Shown here one piece after another: positions 1 through 8,308 of a stretch of DNA of 13,465 nucleotides. Under the pieces are notes generated by a model. That model was not told the origin of the DNA. It made no database searches and worked only from the letters and a program-made list of their open reading frames with translations. The translations under genes and the position numbers were made by a program. Each line of letters opens with the position of its first letter. The first letter of the stretch is position 1. This DNA comes from Aquificota bacterium. Lineage in GTDB: Bacteria > Aquificota > Aquificia > Aquificales > Hydrogenothermaceae. The stretch is taken from positions 1 to 13,465 of the forward strand of contig JAADEV010000002.1 of the NCBI GenBank assembly GCA_013153295.1, in the 5' to 3' direction.

Positions 1-1260
1 CTTTTTAAAGAAGCACAGAAATACTTAGTAGGAGGGGTAAACTCACCTGTAAGGGCTTTTAAATCTATTGGGACAACACCACTTTTTATACAAAAGGGAA
101 AAGGTAGTAAAGTTTGGGATGTTGATGGAAACCAGTATATAGATTACGTCCTTTCTTGGGGACCACTTATCCTTGGACACGCAAACGACCAGATAATAAA
201 TGCCATAAAAGAGGTATCAAACTACGGAACAAGTTTCGGTGCCCCTACAGAGTTGGAAGTGGAGATGGCAAAGGCAGTTGTTGACGCTGTCCCATCTGTG
301 GAAATGGTAAGGTTTGTAAACTCTGGAACAGAGGCAACGATGTCAGCTATCAGGCTGGCAAGGGGATATACAGGTAAGAAGAAAATAATAAAGTTTGAAG
401 GTTGCTACCACGGACACGGGGACGCCCTGTTAGTATCTGCAGGTTCAGGGGTGGCAACTTTAGGAATACCGGGAACACCGGGTATACCTGAAGAACTGGC
501 AAAACTTACGATAGTCCTACCTTACAACGATATAGAAGCAGTAGAAGAGGCATTTAGAAAACACGGTGATGATATTGCCTGTGTGATAATAGAACCTGTG
601 GCAGGTAATATGGGTGTTGTAGCCCCACCTTTAGAGTATCACCAGAGACTTAGGGAGATAACAGAAGAGTATGGGGCTTTACTTATATGGGACGAGGTTA
701 TGACCGGTTTCAGGCTTGCCCTTGGAGGGGCACAGGAGCTTTACGGTATACAACCAGACCTTACAACAATGGGCAAAGTGATAGGGGCTGGTTTACCTGT
801 GGGAGCCTACGGCGGAAAAAGGGAGATAATGTCCTATGTTGCCCCTGAGGGACCTGTTTACCAAGCTGGAACATTATCAGGGAACCCTCTGGCAATGGCG
901 GCAGGACTACGCCAGCTACAGATACTAAAAGAGAAAAATCCATACCCACAACTTGATGAGAAAGGTAAAAAACTACAGGAAGGAATGGAATACCTAATTA
1001 ACAAATACGGTATAAAGGCTACAGTAAACAGGGTAGGTTCTATGATAACAATGTTCTTTACAGATAAACCTGTTAAAAACTTCCAAGATGCAAAATCCTC
1101 AGACCTGAATATATTTAATAAATTCTTCCTTTCACTACTTGAAAAAGGGGTTTATATAGCACCTTCCCAGTTTGAGGCATCTTTCCTAAGCACAGCCCAC
1201 AGTGATGGGGATATAGATGAAACATTAAACAAAATAGAGGAAGCATTTAAAGAGCTTTAA
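1..1260 (+). CDS. hemL: Glutamate-1-semialdehyde 2,1-aminomutase, 5' end cut off by window edge
   Basis: PLP enzyme of the C5 pathway that converts glutamate-1-semialdehyde to 5-aminolevulinate, the precursor of heme and other tetrapyrroles, in the cytoplasm. The reading frame is open from base 1 and starts inside the family's N-terminal motif ([14 protein letters not shown] at codons 7-20), so only about 8-10 residues and the start codon are missing; 419 codons are present against a usual length near 430. Seen motifs: [17 protein letters not shown] (PLP phosphate-binding region), [17 protein letters not shown], and [15 protein letters not shown], where Lys at codon 259 (bases 775-777) is the Schiff-base lysine. 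It stops 2 bases before the next gene, so the two are probably co-transcribed. The first in-frame ATG at 253 is internal. Identification is secure. Confidence 0.96.
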   Translation, partial: LFKEAQKYLVGGVNSPVRAFKSIGTTPLFIQKGKGSKVWDVDGNQYIDYVLSWGPLILGHANDQIINAIKEVSNYGTSFGAPTELEVEMAKAVVDAVPSVEMVRFVNSGTEATMSAIRLARGYTGKKKIIKFEGCYHGHGDALLVSAGSGVATLGIPGTPGIPEELAKLTIVLPYNDIEAVEEAFRKHGDDIACVIIEPVAGNMGVVAPPLEYHQRLREITEEYGALLIWDEVMTGFRLALGGAQELYGIQPDLTTMGKVIGAGLPVGAYGGKREIMSYVAPEGPVYQAGTLSGNPLAMAAGLRQLQILKEKNPYPQLDEKGKKLQEGMEYLINKYGIKATVNRVGSMITMFFTDKPVKNFQDAKSSDLNIFNKFFLSLLEKGVYIAPSQFEASFLSTAHSDGDIDETLNKIEEAFKEL

Positions 1261-1262
1261 AA

Positions 1263-1784
1263 ATGAAGAAGTTTTTAGCACCTTTAATCTTTCTAATAGG
1301 TTTTTATACTGTTTCCTTCGGGGAAAGTGGGTATGTAAAAATAACCAATGAGATGATTTACCAGAAACTTATAGAGATAGAGAAGAGGCAGGCAGTATTT
1401 GAGGAAAAGTTTGAGCAGATAGACAAAAGATTTGAACAGATTAACAAAAGGATAGATGACCTTAGGGAAGATATGAACAAACGCTTTGAACTGGTAGACA
1501 AACGCTTTGAGGAGATAAACAAAAGATTTGAACAGATAGATAAAAGATTTGAAGATATGTTTACATTTTTATGGATAATAACAGGGATATTTACAACCTT
1601 AACACTTGGGGTTATAGGGTTTGCCTTCTGGGATAGGAGGACGATTATCAAAAAAGCAAAAGAGGAAACGATAGAGGAGATAGAAAAGGAAGGTAGACTT
1701 AAAGACCTTATAGAGGCTTTAAGGGAGCTTGCCAAAAAAGACCCAGAACTGGCTAAAATACTAAAGAACTACAATTTACTGTAA
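1263..1784 (+). CDS. Secreted/membrane coiled-coil protein with heptad repeats
   Basis: No specific function recognised. 173 aa. Residues 1-20 look like a signal peptide or N-terminal anchor (MKK, hydrophobic stretch, then SFG/E). Residues about 34-98 form a highly charged coiled coil made of near-identical units of the type F-E-Q-I-(D/N)-K-R, with hydrophobic first positions at F50, F57, I64, F75, F82, F89 and F96; the 11-residue step between I64 and F75 is a hendecad insertion. A transmembrane helix follows (about 101-122), then a basic, helical tail (125-173). The layout suggests a periplasmic coiled coil joined through one membrane helix to a cytoplasmic tail. It lies 2 bases after hemL and 10 before the next gene. 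Similar repeat-bearing membrane proteins occur in many bacteria without an assigned role. That it is a gene is likely from length, hydrophobicity pattern and packing. Confidence 0.85.
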   Translation: MKKFLAPLIFLIGFYTVSFGESGYVKITNEMIYQKLIEIEKRQAVFEEKFEQIDKRFEQINKRIDDLREDMNKRFELVDKRFEEINKRFEQIDKRFEDMFTFLWIITGIFTTLTLGVIGFAFWDRRTIIKKAKEETIEEIEKEGRLKDLIEALRELAKKDPELAKILKNYNLL

Positions 1785-1794
1785 AGGAGGTAGT

Positions 1795-2229
1795 ATGGAA
1801 GAAAATAAAAACAACCAGCAAAAAACAGGAAAATCCCCGATACAGGAAAGGGTTGATAGCTGGATAGAGGCTTGGAACTCTAAAGATTTGGAAAAAATTT
1901 TGGAAAACTACGCAGAAACAGGGGAGCTTTACGACCCTAAAATAAAAGAGGTTTTCCCTGACACATACATACTAACAGGTAAGGAAAACCTAAAAAAATA
2001 CTTTGAAGTTATACTTAAAGTATTCCCAAAGCTAAAGATAAAACCCCTTGGGCTGTGGATAAAGGGACATTTGGCACTTTTAGAGTATTACATATATGTT
2101 GATGAAACATCAAAAATAGATGTGGTATCAAAGTTTTACCTTAACAAACAAAACCTGATACAGGGGCATTTTGTATACTACGGATTAAGCTACAAAGAAA
2201 CAGAGGAGAACAAAGGGGACAGCAACTAA
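1795..2229 (+). CDS. SnoaL-like / NTF2-like small protein
   Basis: 144 aa. Residues 15-135 resemble the SnoaL/NTF2-like cone-shaped alpha+beta fold: an N-terminal helix with WIEAWNSKDLEKILENYAE (23-41), the strand motif LYDP (45-48), then a helix (LKKYFEVIL) and the C-terminal strands of the curved sheet. Members of this fold include polyketide cyclases, isomerases and many binding proteins of unknown ligand, so no reaction can be assigned. There is no signal peptide, so it should be cytoplasmic. A strong Shine-Dalgarno (AAAGGAGG) begins right at the stop of the preceding gene and supports ATG 1795. It ends 1 base before nrdR, implying co-translation. The family call is by pattern only. Confidence 0.8.
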   Translation: MEENKNNQQKTGKSPIQERVDSWIEAWNSKDLEKILENYAETGELYDPKIKEVFPDTYILTGKENLKKYFEVILKVFPKLKIKPLGLWIKGHLALLEYYIYVDETSKIDVVSKFYLNKQNLIQGHFVYYGLSYKETEENKGDSN

Positions 2230-2230
2230 G

Positions 2231-2689
2231 ATGAAATGTCCTAACTGTGGTTCCTTAAATGATAAAGTGGTAGATACAAGGCAGTCTAAAGACGGAACTG
2301 TAATAAGAAGGAGGAGGGAGTGTTTAGACTGTGGTTTTAGGTTCACCACCTACGAAAGGTATGAAGAGGAAAAGATAGTAGTTAAAAAGAAAAACGGTTC
2401 AACGGAGCCTTTCCAAAAGGAGAAAATAATAAGGGGTATAAAATTAGCCTCAAAGAAAAGACCTATAACAGATAAACAGATAGTTAACATAGCAGATGAG
2501 ATAGAGAAATACCTACTTGAAGAGGGTAAATTAGTTGTAGACAGTAGTGAGATAGGGGATTTAGTCCAAGAAAGGCTGAAAAAACTGGATATAGTAGCGT
2601 TTGTAAGGTTTGCTTCCGTTTACAACGAGTTTAAAGATGAAAAAGATTTTGAGAATGTGTTAAAGAAAAACAAAGAAGACAAACATTAA
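2231..2689 (+). CDS. nrdR: Transcriptional repressor NrdR
   Basis: Nucleotide-sensing repressor of ribonucleotide reductase genes. 152 aa, the family's normal length. Residues 3-34 are the zinc ribbon, with the CPNC and CLDC pairs (C3, C6, C31, C34) and the basic stretch IRRRRECLDCGFRFTTYER used for DNA binding. Residues about 50-140 are the ATP-cone domain (starting VVKKKNGSTEPFQKEKI), which senses ATP/dATP. The gene starts 1 base after the preceding stop and ends 1 base before the GTG of the PilY1-like gene. The weak AAAGGGG upstream lies far from the ATG, so translation is probably coupled to the upstream gene. No ribonucleotide reductase gene and no obvious NrdR box is visible in this window, so its targets lie elsewhere. 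Identification is secure. Confidence 0.96.
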   Translation: MKCPNCGSLNDKVVDTRQSKDGTVIRRRRECLDCGFRFTTYERYEEEKIVVKKKNGSTEPFQKEKIIRGIKLASKKRPITDKQIVNIADEIEKYLLEEGKLVVDSSEIGDLVQERLKKLDIVAFVRFASVYNEFKDEKDFENVLKKNKEDKH

Positions 2690-2690
2690 A

Positions 2691-5600
2691 GTGTTTTTAC
2701 TACTTTTACTTCTTCTGTTTTTCCCTGTATACGGAGAATACTCCCATATACCCCCCTTTTTACAAAAAGACGGGGGGAAACCTAACCTTATCATTGCTGT
2801 AGATTTTTCACAGGCAGTTTTAACCCCTGTTTACCATCAAGCAGAAGGGGAAGTGGAATACAACAAAGACAAAGATTACTACGGATACTTTAACACTAAC
2901 AGTTGCTACAGATACAACACAGAGGAAAAATACTGGTATAAAGATAACTGTGATTGTGGGGACAGTAGAATAGGGAAGGAAGGGTGTGTAAATGGGAACT
3001 TCCTAAACTACATCTCCTCTACAAAGGTAGACCACATTTATAAAGCACTAATAGGGGGTAAAGGGGAGTGTGGGACAGACGGCTGTATACTTACCCCACT
3101 TACAGAAAACAGGGAATACACAATTACAGAAACTAAATCAAACTGCCGGTTTAAAGTAGAGGGAAAAGATTACAAACAGTATATAACAGCATTAGACAAC
3201 GGGGATAAAAGCTGTATTATCGGTAAGTTTGAAAGTATACCCTTCCGCCTAAAGGTGGAAAATCAGCCACAGGGTTTAGCCTACAACTTAGCTAACAGCT
3301 ATAACATCACCGTTTTTACCTTTAACAGTGAAGAAGCAGGCAAAATTGTTTATGCTTACCATCAGCAGGATATAAACCAGCTTGTAAAATCACTCCAAAG
3401 TATCACGCCACAGGGGAAAAGCTACCAAGGGGAAGCCCTTTACGAGGTAATGGATTTTTTAACACAAAAGGATAACCACCCCTACCAGACAAACAGCGGT
3501 TATGTAGATGGGGATAACATAGGAAGTGAAAAAGACCCTTTTTTTAACGCCGAAACAAACAGCCTATCAAGATGTAAAAGAACAACTATCCTACTAATAA
3601 CAGCAACCTACTGGGAGGGGGATTTAGACCCTTCATACACAGCTTACAAACTACACACACAGGATTTAAGGGCTGACCTACCTGAAAAACAGGTTGCAGA
3701 TGTTTATACATTAACATTTAACAGGGATATACAGGCTGTTAACTCTGGGACGGCTACAGCAGTAGCAGGTAGCTTTACAGATATAGATGGGGATAACATA
3801 CCCTTTTCCGTTCCTGTTAACAGAGACAGTAAGCAGGTAAACTTCCCTGTAGAAAGCTGTATACTCGGTGTAGATTACAAAGACAGCTGTAAGGAATGGG
3901 ACAAAGATGGAGATGGCTACCCTGAAAGGTTTATAAATGTAAAAGACGGCTACACCCTAAAAACAGGTATACAAAAGGTTGTATCATCTGTAGATTACCA
4001 CTGTGGAGATTACACATACCTTGGGGGCGTAGGGCTTGCTGGAACAGGACAGGAGCTATTTACCAACGGGTATGTATTAAATCAAACGGTATACACACCT
4101 TTAAAGTTAGGGGTTCAGTGGGCTGGGCAGATTTTCGGATACTGGTATTACATAGGGAACAACACCATAAGGGAGGATACAAACAGGGATTGGACACTTA
4201 ACCCTACAAACGATTATATACTTCAGTTTAACTGGTTAGATGGTAAGCCTAAGATTGATATATACACCGTTAACAGTAGTGGTGAGGCGGACAGCCTAAA
4301 GGGAAGTGTAAACAGCTTTGAAGAAACAGCCTACCTGTTTGATACAGGGGAGAAACTGTTAAAAAGAAGTCCTGACACCAGAAAGGTCTACACAGCTGTG
4401 TGCAACAAAGGTGTAAGCTGTATGGTATCTTTTGATAAAAACCTACCTGAAACGGTAAACCTGAAAGATGGGGACACACAGTTAAATATGCCACTTTTCG
4501 GCTTTAATGAAACCTGTTTAAAGGACTGCCGTATATACAACCTACCGTTTAACAGCATTTTAGACAGTTTACAGTCCTGTGTATACAATAGGGACAGTGT
4601 TGTTGATTACATAAGGGGAAAAGACAAAACAGGATACAGGATAAGGGAGATTAACGGTAGTGTGTGGAAGTTAGGAGACAGCCTATACTCAGCCCCTCAG
4701 GTTATAAGATACTTAGACGGTAGTTCATACATAGCAGTTGGAAGTAATGACGGAATGCTACATATATTCTCTTTACAGAAGATAGAGGATAAAACAGATG
4801 GTAGTGGTGTTTTATCAGTTGAAGGGGAAAATTTAGGGGAGGAGCTATGGGCTTTTATACCAAGGAACGCCTTACCATACCTACAGTTTCTAACAGACCC
4901 TTTATACAAACATACATACTACACAGACCTACAGCCATTTGTGTTTACAACAGCAGAAGGGAGGGTTATTTTAATCGGGGGAATGGGCTTTGGAGGGGGA
5001 AGTTTAGATACACCACCACCGCCTTGGGCTTGTATACCTGAGGTGTATAAAAAACTAAAGGAAAACTGCCTTAGCTGTGTATCAGATGGCTTTTTAGACA
5101 ACAGTCAGGTTTGTAGCCAGATACCTTACAGTGATAACTACAACTCCTGTTATGGATACTCATCTTACTTTGCGTTGGATATAACAGATATAAACAACCC
5201 TGTATTCCTTTGGGAGTTTTCCCACCCTTACCTTGGTTTTACAAACTCAGGTGTTGCAGTTGTCCAAAAAAAGGACAAAACATACATTGTTATTGGAAGT
5301 GGTGCTACCACATACACAGGGGATACAAACCAGAAACTAAGGCTTTTTGTAATAAACTTAGACGGTTCTAATCTGGATAATCCTTACATAATAACAACAC
5401 ATCTGGATAACGCCTTTGCAAGTAGGCTTTTTACGAAGGGGCTGGATTTTGATGGGAATGGGACAACAGATTACATTTTTTTAGGCTACAGTAGAAAAAC
5501 AGTGGAAGGGTGGAAAGGTGGAGTATTAGCCTTAAACACCACAGGGGATAGCCCTTCCTACTGGGATTACACAGTTTATCTACAGGACAGTATACCCCCA

Positions 5601-6206
5601 GTTGTCTCAAAGATAGAAACAGCTGACTGTTTCGGCAAAAAGTATATATACTTTGGGACAGGTAGATGGTTTACAAAAACGGAGAACAACCTACCACAGA
5701 CACCTAACAGGTTGTATGGTATACCTTTATCCTGTGATGGTGAAAGGTGTGTTTTGTCCCAAACCCAAACAGGCGACCCTGAAAAAGCCTGCAACCCAAC
5801 AACCCCTTTAGGGTGGTATATAGACTTACAGCTACAAGACGGGGATTATCTAAAGGAAAGGGTTATAGCAGACCCTACTGTAGGGGATTATGGAGTTGTG
5901 CTGTTTGTGTCCACAAAGCCTACAGGGGACAGCTGTGGTATAGGTGGTGTATCACGGTTATGGGCTTTAAACTGTGCCACAGGTGGTTCTATATACCAAC
6001 AGTGTGATTACTACCATATAGATATAAACAGGGTGAAAGGGAAGGTAATACTTCCACTAACAGCAGGTAAAGGCAACATACTGGAGATAAAGGGTATAGA
6101 CAGGTCTACAGGCTGGTTGGCAGGTGTTCCACTTCCAATACCACCCCAAACTGTAAACACCACAAAGGTAAGAAAGGGAAAGGTTATCCTCTGGCTGGAA
6201 AAATAA
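2691..6206 (+). CDS. PilY1/PilC-like type IV pilus tip adhesin or biogenesis protein
   Basis: 1171 aa. PilY1 proteins sit at type IV pilus tips or on the outer membrane and regulate extension, retraction and adhesion. A hydrophobic leader (FLLLLLLLFFPVYG, then E) indicates export. The N-terminal half is variable and von Willebrand A-like: KPNLIIAVDFSQAV (about 30-43) and TTILLITATYW (about 298-308), with a calcium-loop-like D-K-D-G-D-G motif at 404-409. The C-terminal half is the conserved PilY1 propeller (PF05567 type): SAPQVIRYLDG, VGSNDGMLHIFSL (about 683-695), LWAFIPRNALPYL and a calcium loop at 919-927 (D-F-D-G-N-G-T-T-D), matching the known PilY1 DxDxDGxxD site. Cysteines are abundant, suggesting disulfides. 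The GTG start is 1 base after nrdR; an ATT at 2685 would add Met-Lys to the signal peptide (see findings). No other pilus gene is in the window. Confidence 0.9.
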   Translation: MFLLLLLLLFFPVYGEYSHIPPFLQKDGGKPNLIIAVDFSQAVLTPVYHQAEGEVEYNKDKDYYGYFNTNSCYRYNTEEKYWYKDNCDCGDSRIGKEGCVNGNFLNYISSTKVDHIYKALIGGKGECGTDGCILTPLTENREYTITETKSNCRFKVEGKDYKQYITALDNGDKSCIIGKFESIPFRLKVENQPQGLAYNLANSYNITVFTFNSEEAGKIVYAYHQQDINQLVKSLQSITPQGKSYQGEALYEVMDFLTQKDNHPYQTNSGYVDGDNIGSEKDPFFNAETNSLSRCKRTTILLITATYWEGDLDPSYTAYKLHTQDLRADLPEKQVADVYTLTFNRDIQAVNSGTATAVAGSFTDIDGDNIPFSVPVNRDSKQVNFPVESCILGVDYKDSCKEWDKDGDGYPERFINVKDGYTLKTGIQKVVSSVDYHCGDYTYLGGVGLAGTGQELFTNGYVLNQTVYTPLKLGVQWAGQIFGYWYYIGNNTIREDTNRDWTLNPTNDYILQFNWLDGKPKIDIYTVNSSGEADSLKGSVNSFEETAYLFDTGEKLLKRSPDTRKVYTAVCNKGVSCMVSFDKNLPETVNLKDGDTQLNMPLFGFNETCLKDCRIYNLPFNSILDSLQSCVYNRDSVVDYIRGKDKTGYRIREINGSVWKLGDSLYSAPQVIRYLDGSSYIAVGSNDGMLHIFSLQKIEDKTDGSGVLSVEGENLGEELWAFIPRNALPYLQFLTDPLYKHTYYTDLQPFVFTTAEGRVILIGGMGFGGGSLDTPPPPWACIPEVYKKLKENCLSCVSDGFLDNSQVCSQIPYSDNYNSCYGYSSYFALDITDINNPVFLWEFSHPYLGFTNSGVAVVQKKDKTYIVIGSGATTYTGDTNQKLRLFVINLDGSNLDNPYIITTHLDNAFASRLFTKGLDFDGNGTTDYIFLGYSRKTVEGWKGGVLALNTTGDSPSYWDYTVYLQDSIPPVVSKIETADCFGKKYIYFGTGRWFTKTENNLPQTPNRLYGIPLSCDGERCVLSQTQTGDPEKACNPTTPLGWYIDLQLQDGDYLKERVIADPTVGDYGVVLFVSTKPTGDSCGIGGVSRLWALNCATGGSIYQQCDYYHIDINRVKGKVILPLTAGKGNILEIKGIDRSTGWLAGVPLPIPPQTVNTTKVRKGKVILWLEK

Positions 6207-6256
6207 CCCCTAAAAATGTATCATTCTTTACAACTATTTGGGAAGAGGGCTTAGGT

Positions 6257-6388
6257 ATGAATATAAAGGAGTTTAAAAAGGCTTTAAAAAACAAACGGCG
6301 TATACTTGCAGAAAGATTTGGAACATCTCCAGAATTCTGGCTTGAACTACAAATGAATTACGATATTGCTACTATGAAGAACCACTAA
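6257..6388 (+). pseudogene. Degenerate HigA-type (XRE family) antitoxin remnant
   Basis: A 43-codon frame ending RILAERFGTSPEFWLELQ-MNYDIA-TMKNH, which matches the diagnostic C-terminus of HigA/VapI antitoxins (typically FGTSPEFWLNLQ-xxYDL). Intact HigA is about 95-110 aa with a helix-turn-helix. Here the HTH core is missing: the codons read ALKNKRRI directly into LAERFGTS, whereas family members carry about 7 residues (ITADTALR-like) between KRR and LAE, plus most of the HTH before it. Just upstream in the same frame, EEGLGMNIKEF resembles the family's 'EEFLxPLGxxxxEL' N-terminal region. No toxin (HigB) gene is adjacent. I read it as a decayed antitoxin shortened by deletions; a short expressed peptide cannot be excluded. 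Confidence 0.7.
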
Positions 6389-6398
6389 GGAGGGCAAA

Positions 6399-7391
6399 AT
6401 GGAAAAGAAGCAGAATATAAATAAGTTAGTGGAAGCGATACCACTTTATATAGCATTTGTTATACTTGTTGCTGTTGTGGTTATGTTTTTTAAACCATTT
6501 GAAATAATAGAAAGTGGTTATGTTGGAGTAAAATCAACACTTGGTAAGTATGACAACCAAGAGCTACCACCGGGTATGCATTTTAAAATACCAGTAATAC
6601 AAAAGATTATCCCCGTTGATGTTAAAGTCCACACAATAAACTACCGTGGGGACAGGGATTTACCAGATAGGGAAGGGGTTATAGAAAAACCATCTATAAA
6701 TGTCCTTGATGAAAGGGGATTACCTGTAAAAATAGAGCTTACAGCCCAGTATAGAATAGTCCCAGACCAAGCCTCAGAGCTACTCCAAGAATGGGGTAAA
6801 AACTGGGAGGACAAACTGGTAAACCCTACAATAAGAGATGTGGTTAGAGATGTTATTGGACAGTATCCAGCTGAAAAACTACCTGTTAAAAGACAGGAAA
6901 TAGCAGTAAAAATAGAAAATGCCATAAAAGAGACAATGAAAAAAACATCAAAGGGTAAAGTTGAGGTTATAGGCGTCCAGATGAGGGATATAAAACTACC
7001 GCCAAGAATAGCCAAAAAGATAGAAGAAGTCCAGATAGCAAAACAAGAAGCTGAAAAGATGAAGTATGTTGAGGAAAAAGCAAAAAAAGAGCAGGAAGTA
7101 AGGAAGATAAAAGCAGAAACAGAAAAGATGGAAAAGGTAATAAGGGCTGAGGCAGAGGCAGAAAGGAAGATAAAAGAGGCTGAAGGTAGGGCAAAGGCGA
7201 AAATACTTGAAGCTGAAGCTACAGCAAAGGCTAATAAGCTAATAAGCCAGTCTGTAGACAAAAGTGTTTTAAAATGGAAAGAGCTACAGGTTCAAGAAAA
7301 GATGATGGAAGCGATAAAAGAAAACAAAAATAACAATATATTCCTAAACGCACCACAGGGAAATATGCATTACTGGTTAGACAAAAAATAG
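6399..7391 (+). CDS. SPFH/band-7 (prohibitin-like) membrane protein
   Basis: 330 aa. Members of the prohibitin/HflK/HflC/stomatin superfamily form large membrane-associated ring or cage scaffolds, often around FtsH or in lipid microdomains. Residues 14-31 are a single N-terminal transmembrane helix; the SPFH domain runs about 33-220, with the typical [13 protein letters not shown] and [21 protein letters not shown] motifs. Residues about 205-290 form a long Ala/Glu/Lys-rich coiled coil ([19 protein letters not shown] type). The C-terminal tail ends in YWLDKK. An excellent SD (AAGGAGG) sits 6 bases before the ATG. It is a single SPFH gene rather than an HflK-HflC pair, and the pattern is closest to prohibitin-type proteins. 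The preceding 190 bases hold the HigA remnant; metF follows after 16 bases. Confidence 0.92.
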   Translation: MEKKQNINKLVEAIPLYIAFVILVAVVVMFFKPFEIIESGYVGVKSTLGKYDNQELPPGMHFKIPVIQKIIPVDVKVHTINYRGDRDLPDREGVIEKPSINVLDERGLPVKIELTAQYRIVPDQASELLQEWGKNWEDKLVNPTIRDVVRDVIGQYPAEKLPVKRQEIAVKIENAIKETMKKTSKGKVEVIGVQMRDIKLPPRIAKKIEEVQIAKQEAEKMKYVEEKAKKEQEVRKIKAETEKMEKVIRAEAEAERKIKEAEGRAKAKILEAEATAKANKLISQSVDKSVLKWKELQVQEKMMEAIKENKNNNIFLNAPQGNMHYWLDKK

Positions 7392-7407
7392 CCTTTCGGA
7401 GAAAAAG

Positions 7408-8277
7408 ATGAAGATTATAGATAAACTAAAAAACACAGAAAGAAGCATATCCCTTGAGTTCTTCCCCCCAAAAACAGTAGAAGGGGAAGAAAAGCTAATA
7501 AACACTATCCAACAGTTAAAAGCTGTAAATCCAGCATTTGTATCAATAACCTATGGGGCAGGGGGTAGCACAAGGGACAGGACAATTAGAACAGTCCTAA
7601 AGGTTCATAAAGAAACAGACCTTACTGTAATGGCACACCAAACCTGTATAGGACATACACAGGAACAGATAACACAGATACTTGAAACATACAAAAACAA
7701 CGGTATACAGAACATTTTAGCCCTAAGGGGGGATATTCCGCAGGATTTAGGGGAAGGGGATATACAGTCAGGGTGTAAGTATGCCTCAGACCTTGTGGAG
7801 CTTATTAGAGAAAGATTTGGGGATTACTTCTGCATCGGGGTTGCAACATACCCGGAAGGACACCCTGAAAGCCCAGATTTAGACACAGATATAAAACACT
7901 TTAAAGAAAAAGTAGAAAAAGGTGGAGAGTTTGCTATAACACAGATGTTTTTTGATAACAGCTACTTTTACAGATTTATGGAAAAGGTAGAAAAGGAAGG
8001 TATAAATATACCAATAATACCCGGAATAATGCCTATAACAAACTTTGAACAGATAAGTAGATTTGCAAAAATGTGTGGGGCTACAATACCTGACAAATTA
8101 GCACAGCTTTTTGCAGAGGCAAAGGACAAAACAGATATGGAAAAGATAGGTATTGAGTTTGCGATAAACCAGTGTATAGACCTACTTAAGAACGGCGTGA
8201 AGGGATTACACTTTTACACCTTAAACAAGGCTGAACCTACTTTAAAGATTTATCAAGGGATTAAAGGTTATCTATAG
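7408..8277 (+). CDS. metF: 5,10-Methylenetetrahydrofolate reductase
   Basis: FAD-dependent enzyme that reduces 5,10-methylene-THF to 5-methyl-THF for methionine synthesis; in autotrophs of this kind it can also serve one-carbon metabolism. 289 aa, normal for bacterial MetF. Seen motifs: SLEFFPPKT, with Glu17 equivalent to the catalytic E28 of the E. coli enzyme; [14 protein letters not shown] (47-60); NILALRGD (102-109), with the flavin-interacting Asp109; [20 protein letters not shown]; and the C-terminal [11 protein letters not shown]. The start ATG 7408 has an upstream GGAGAAA. It is the last plus-strand gene and stops 6 bases before the terminator hairpin. Identification is secure. Confidence 0.96.
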   Translation: MKIIDKLKNTERSISLEFFPPKTVEGEEKLINTIQQLKAVNPAFVSITYGAGGSTRDRTIRTVLKVHKETDLTVMAHQTCIGHTQEQITQILETYKNNGIQNILALRGDIPQDLGEGDIQSGCKYASDLVELIRERFGDYFCIGVATYPEGHPESPDLDTDIKHFKEKVEKGGEFAITQMFFDNSYFYRFMEKVEKEGINIPIIPGIMPITNFEQISRFAKMCGATIPDKLAQLFAEAKDKTDMEKIGIEFAINQCIDLLKNGVKGLHFYTLNKAEPTLKIYQGIKGYL

Positions 8278-8283
8278 GAAAAA

Positions 8284-8300
8284 CCCCCTCAGGAAGGGGG
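8284..8300. terminator. Bidirectional intrinsic terminator between convergent gene runs
   Basis: Inverted repeat CCCCCT-CAGGA-AGGGGG: a 6-bp GC-rich stem with a 5-nt loop. Read on the minus strand it is followed directly by TTTTT, a good Rho-independent terminator for the eight-gene minus cluster. Read on the plus strand it is followed by CTTGTTT, a weaker U-tract, and can end the metF transcript. It lies exactly between the metF stop (8277) and the stop of the DUF1931 gene (8309). Confidence 0.85.
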
Positions 8301-8308
8301 CTTGTTTA

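Noticed and set aside
1358..1735. 125-codon minus-strand frame opposite the coiled-coil protein
   Set aside because: Repetitive SSKRL/SICSNL content is simply the reverse complement of the heptad repeat.
6207..6398. Promoter for the SPFH and metF genes
   Set aside because: No convincing -35/-10 pair was found; the stretch is explained by the antitoxin remnant plus an SD.
6641..7261. 206-codon open frame on the minus strand opposite the SPFH gene
   Set aside because: It is the antisense of a confident SPFH coding region; its Ser/Ala/Phe-rich composition is what the complement of Lys/Glu/Ala coiled-coil codons gives.
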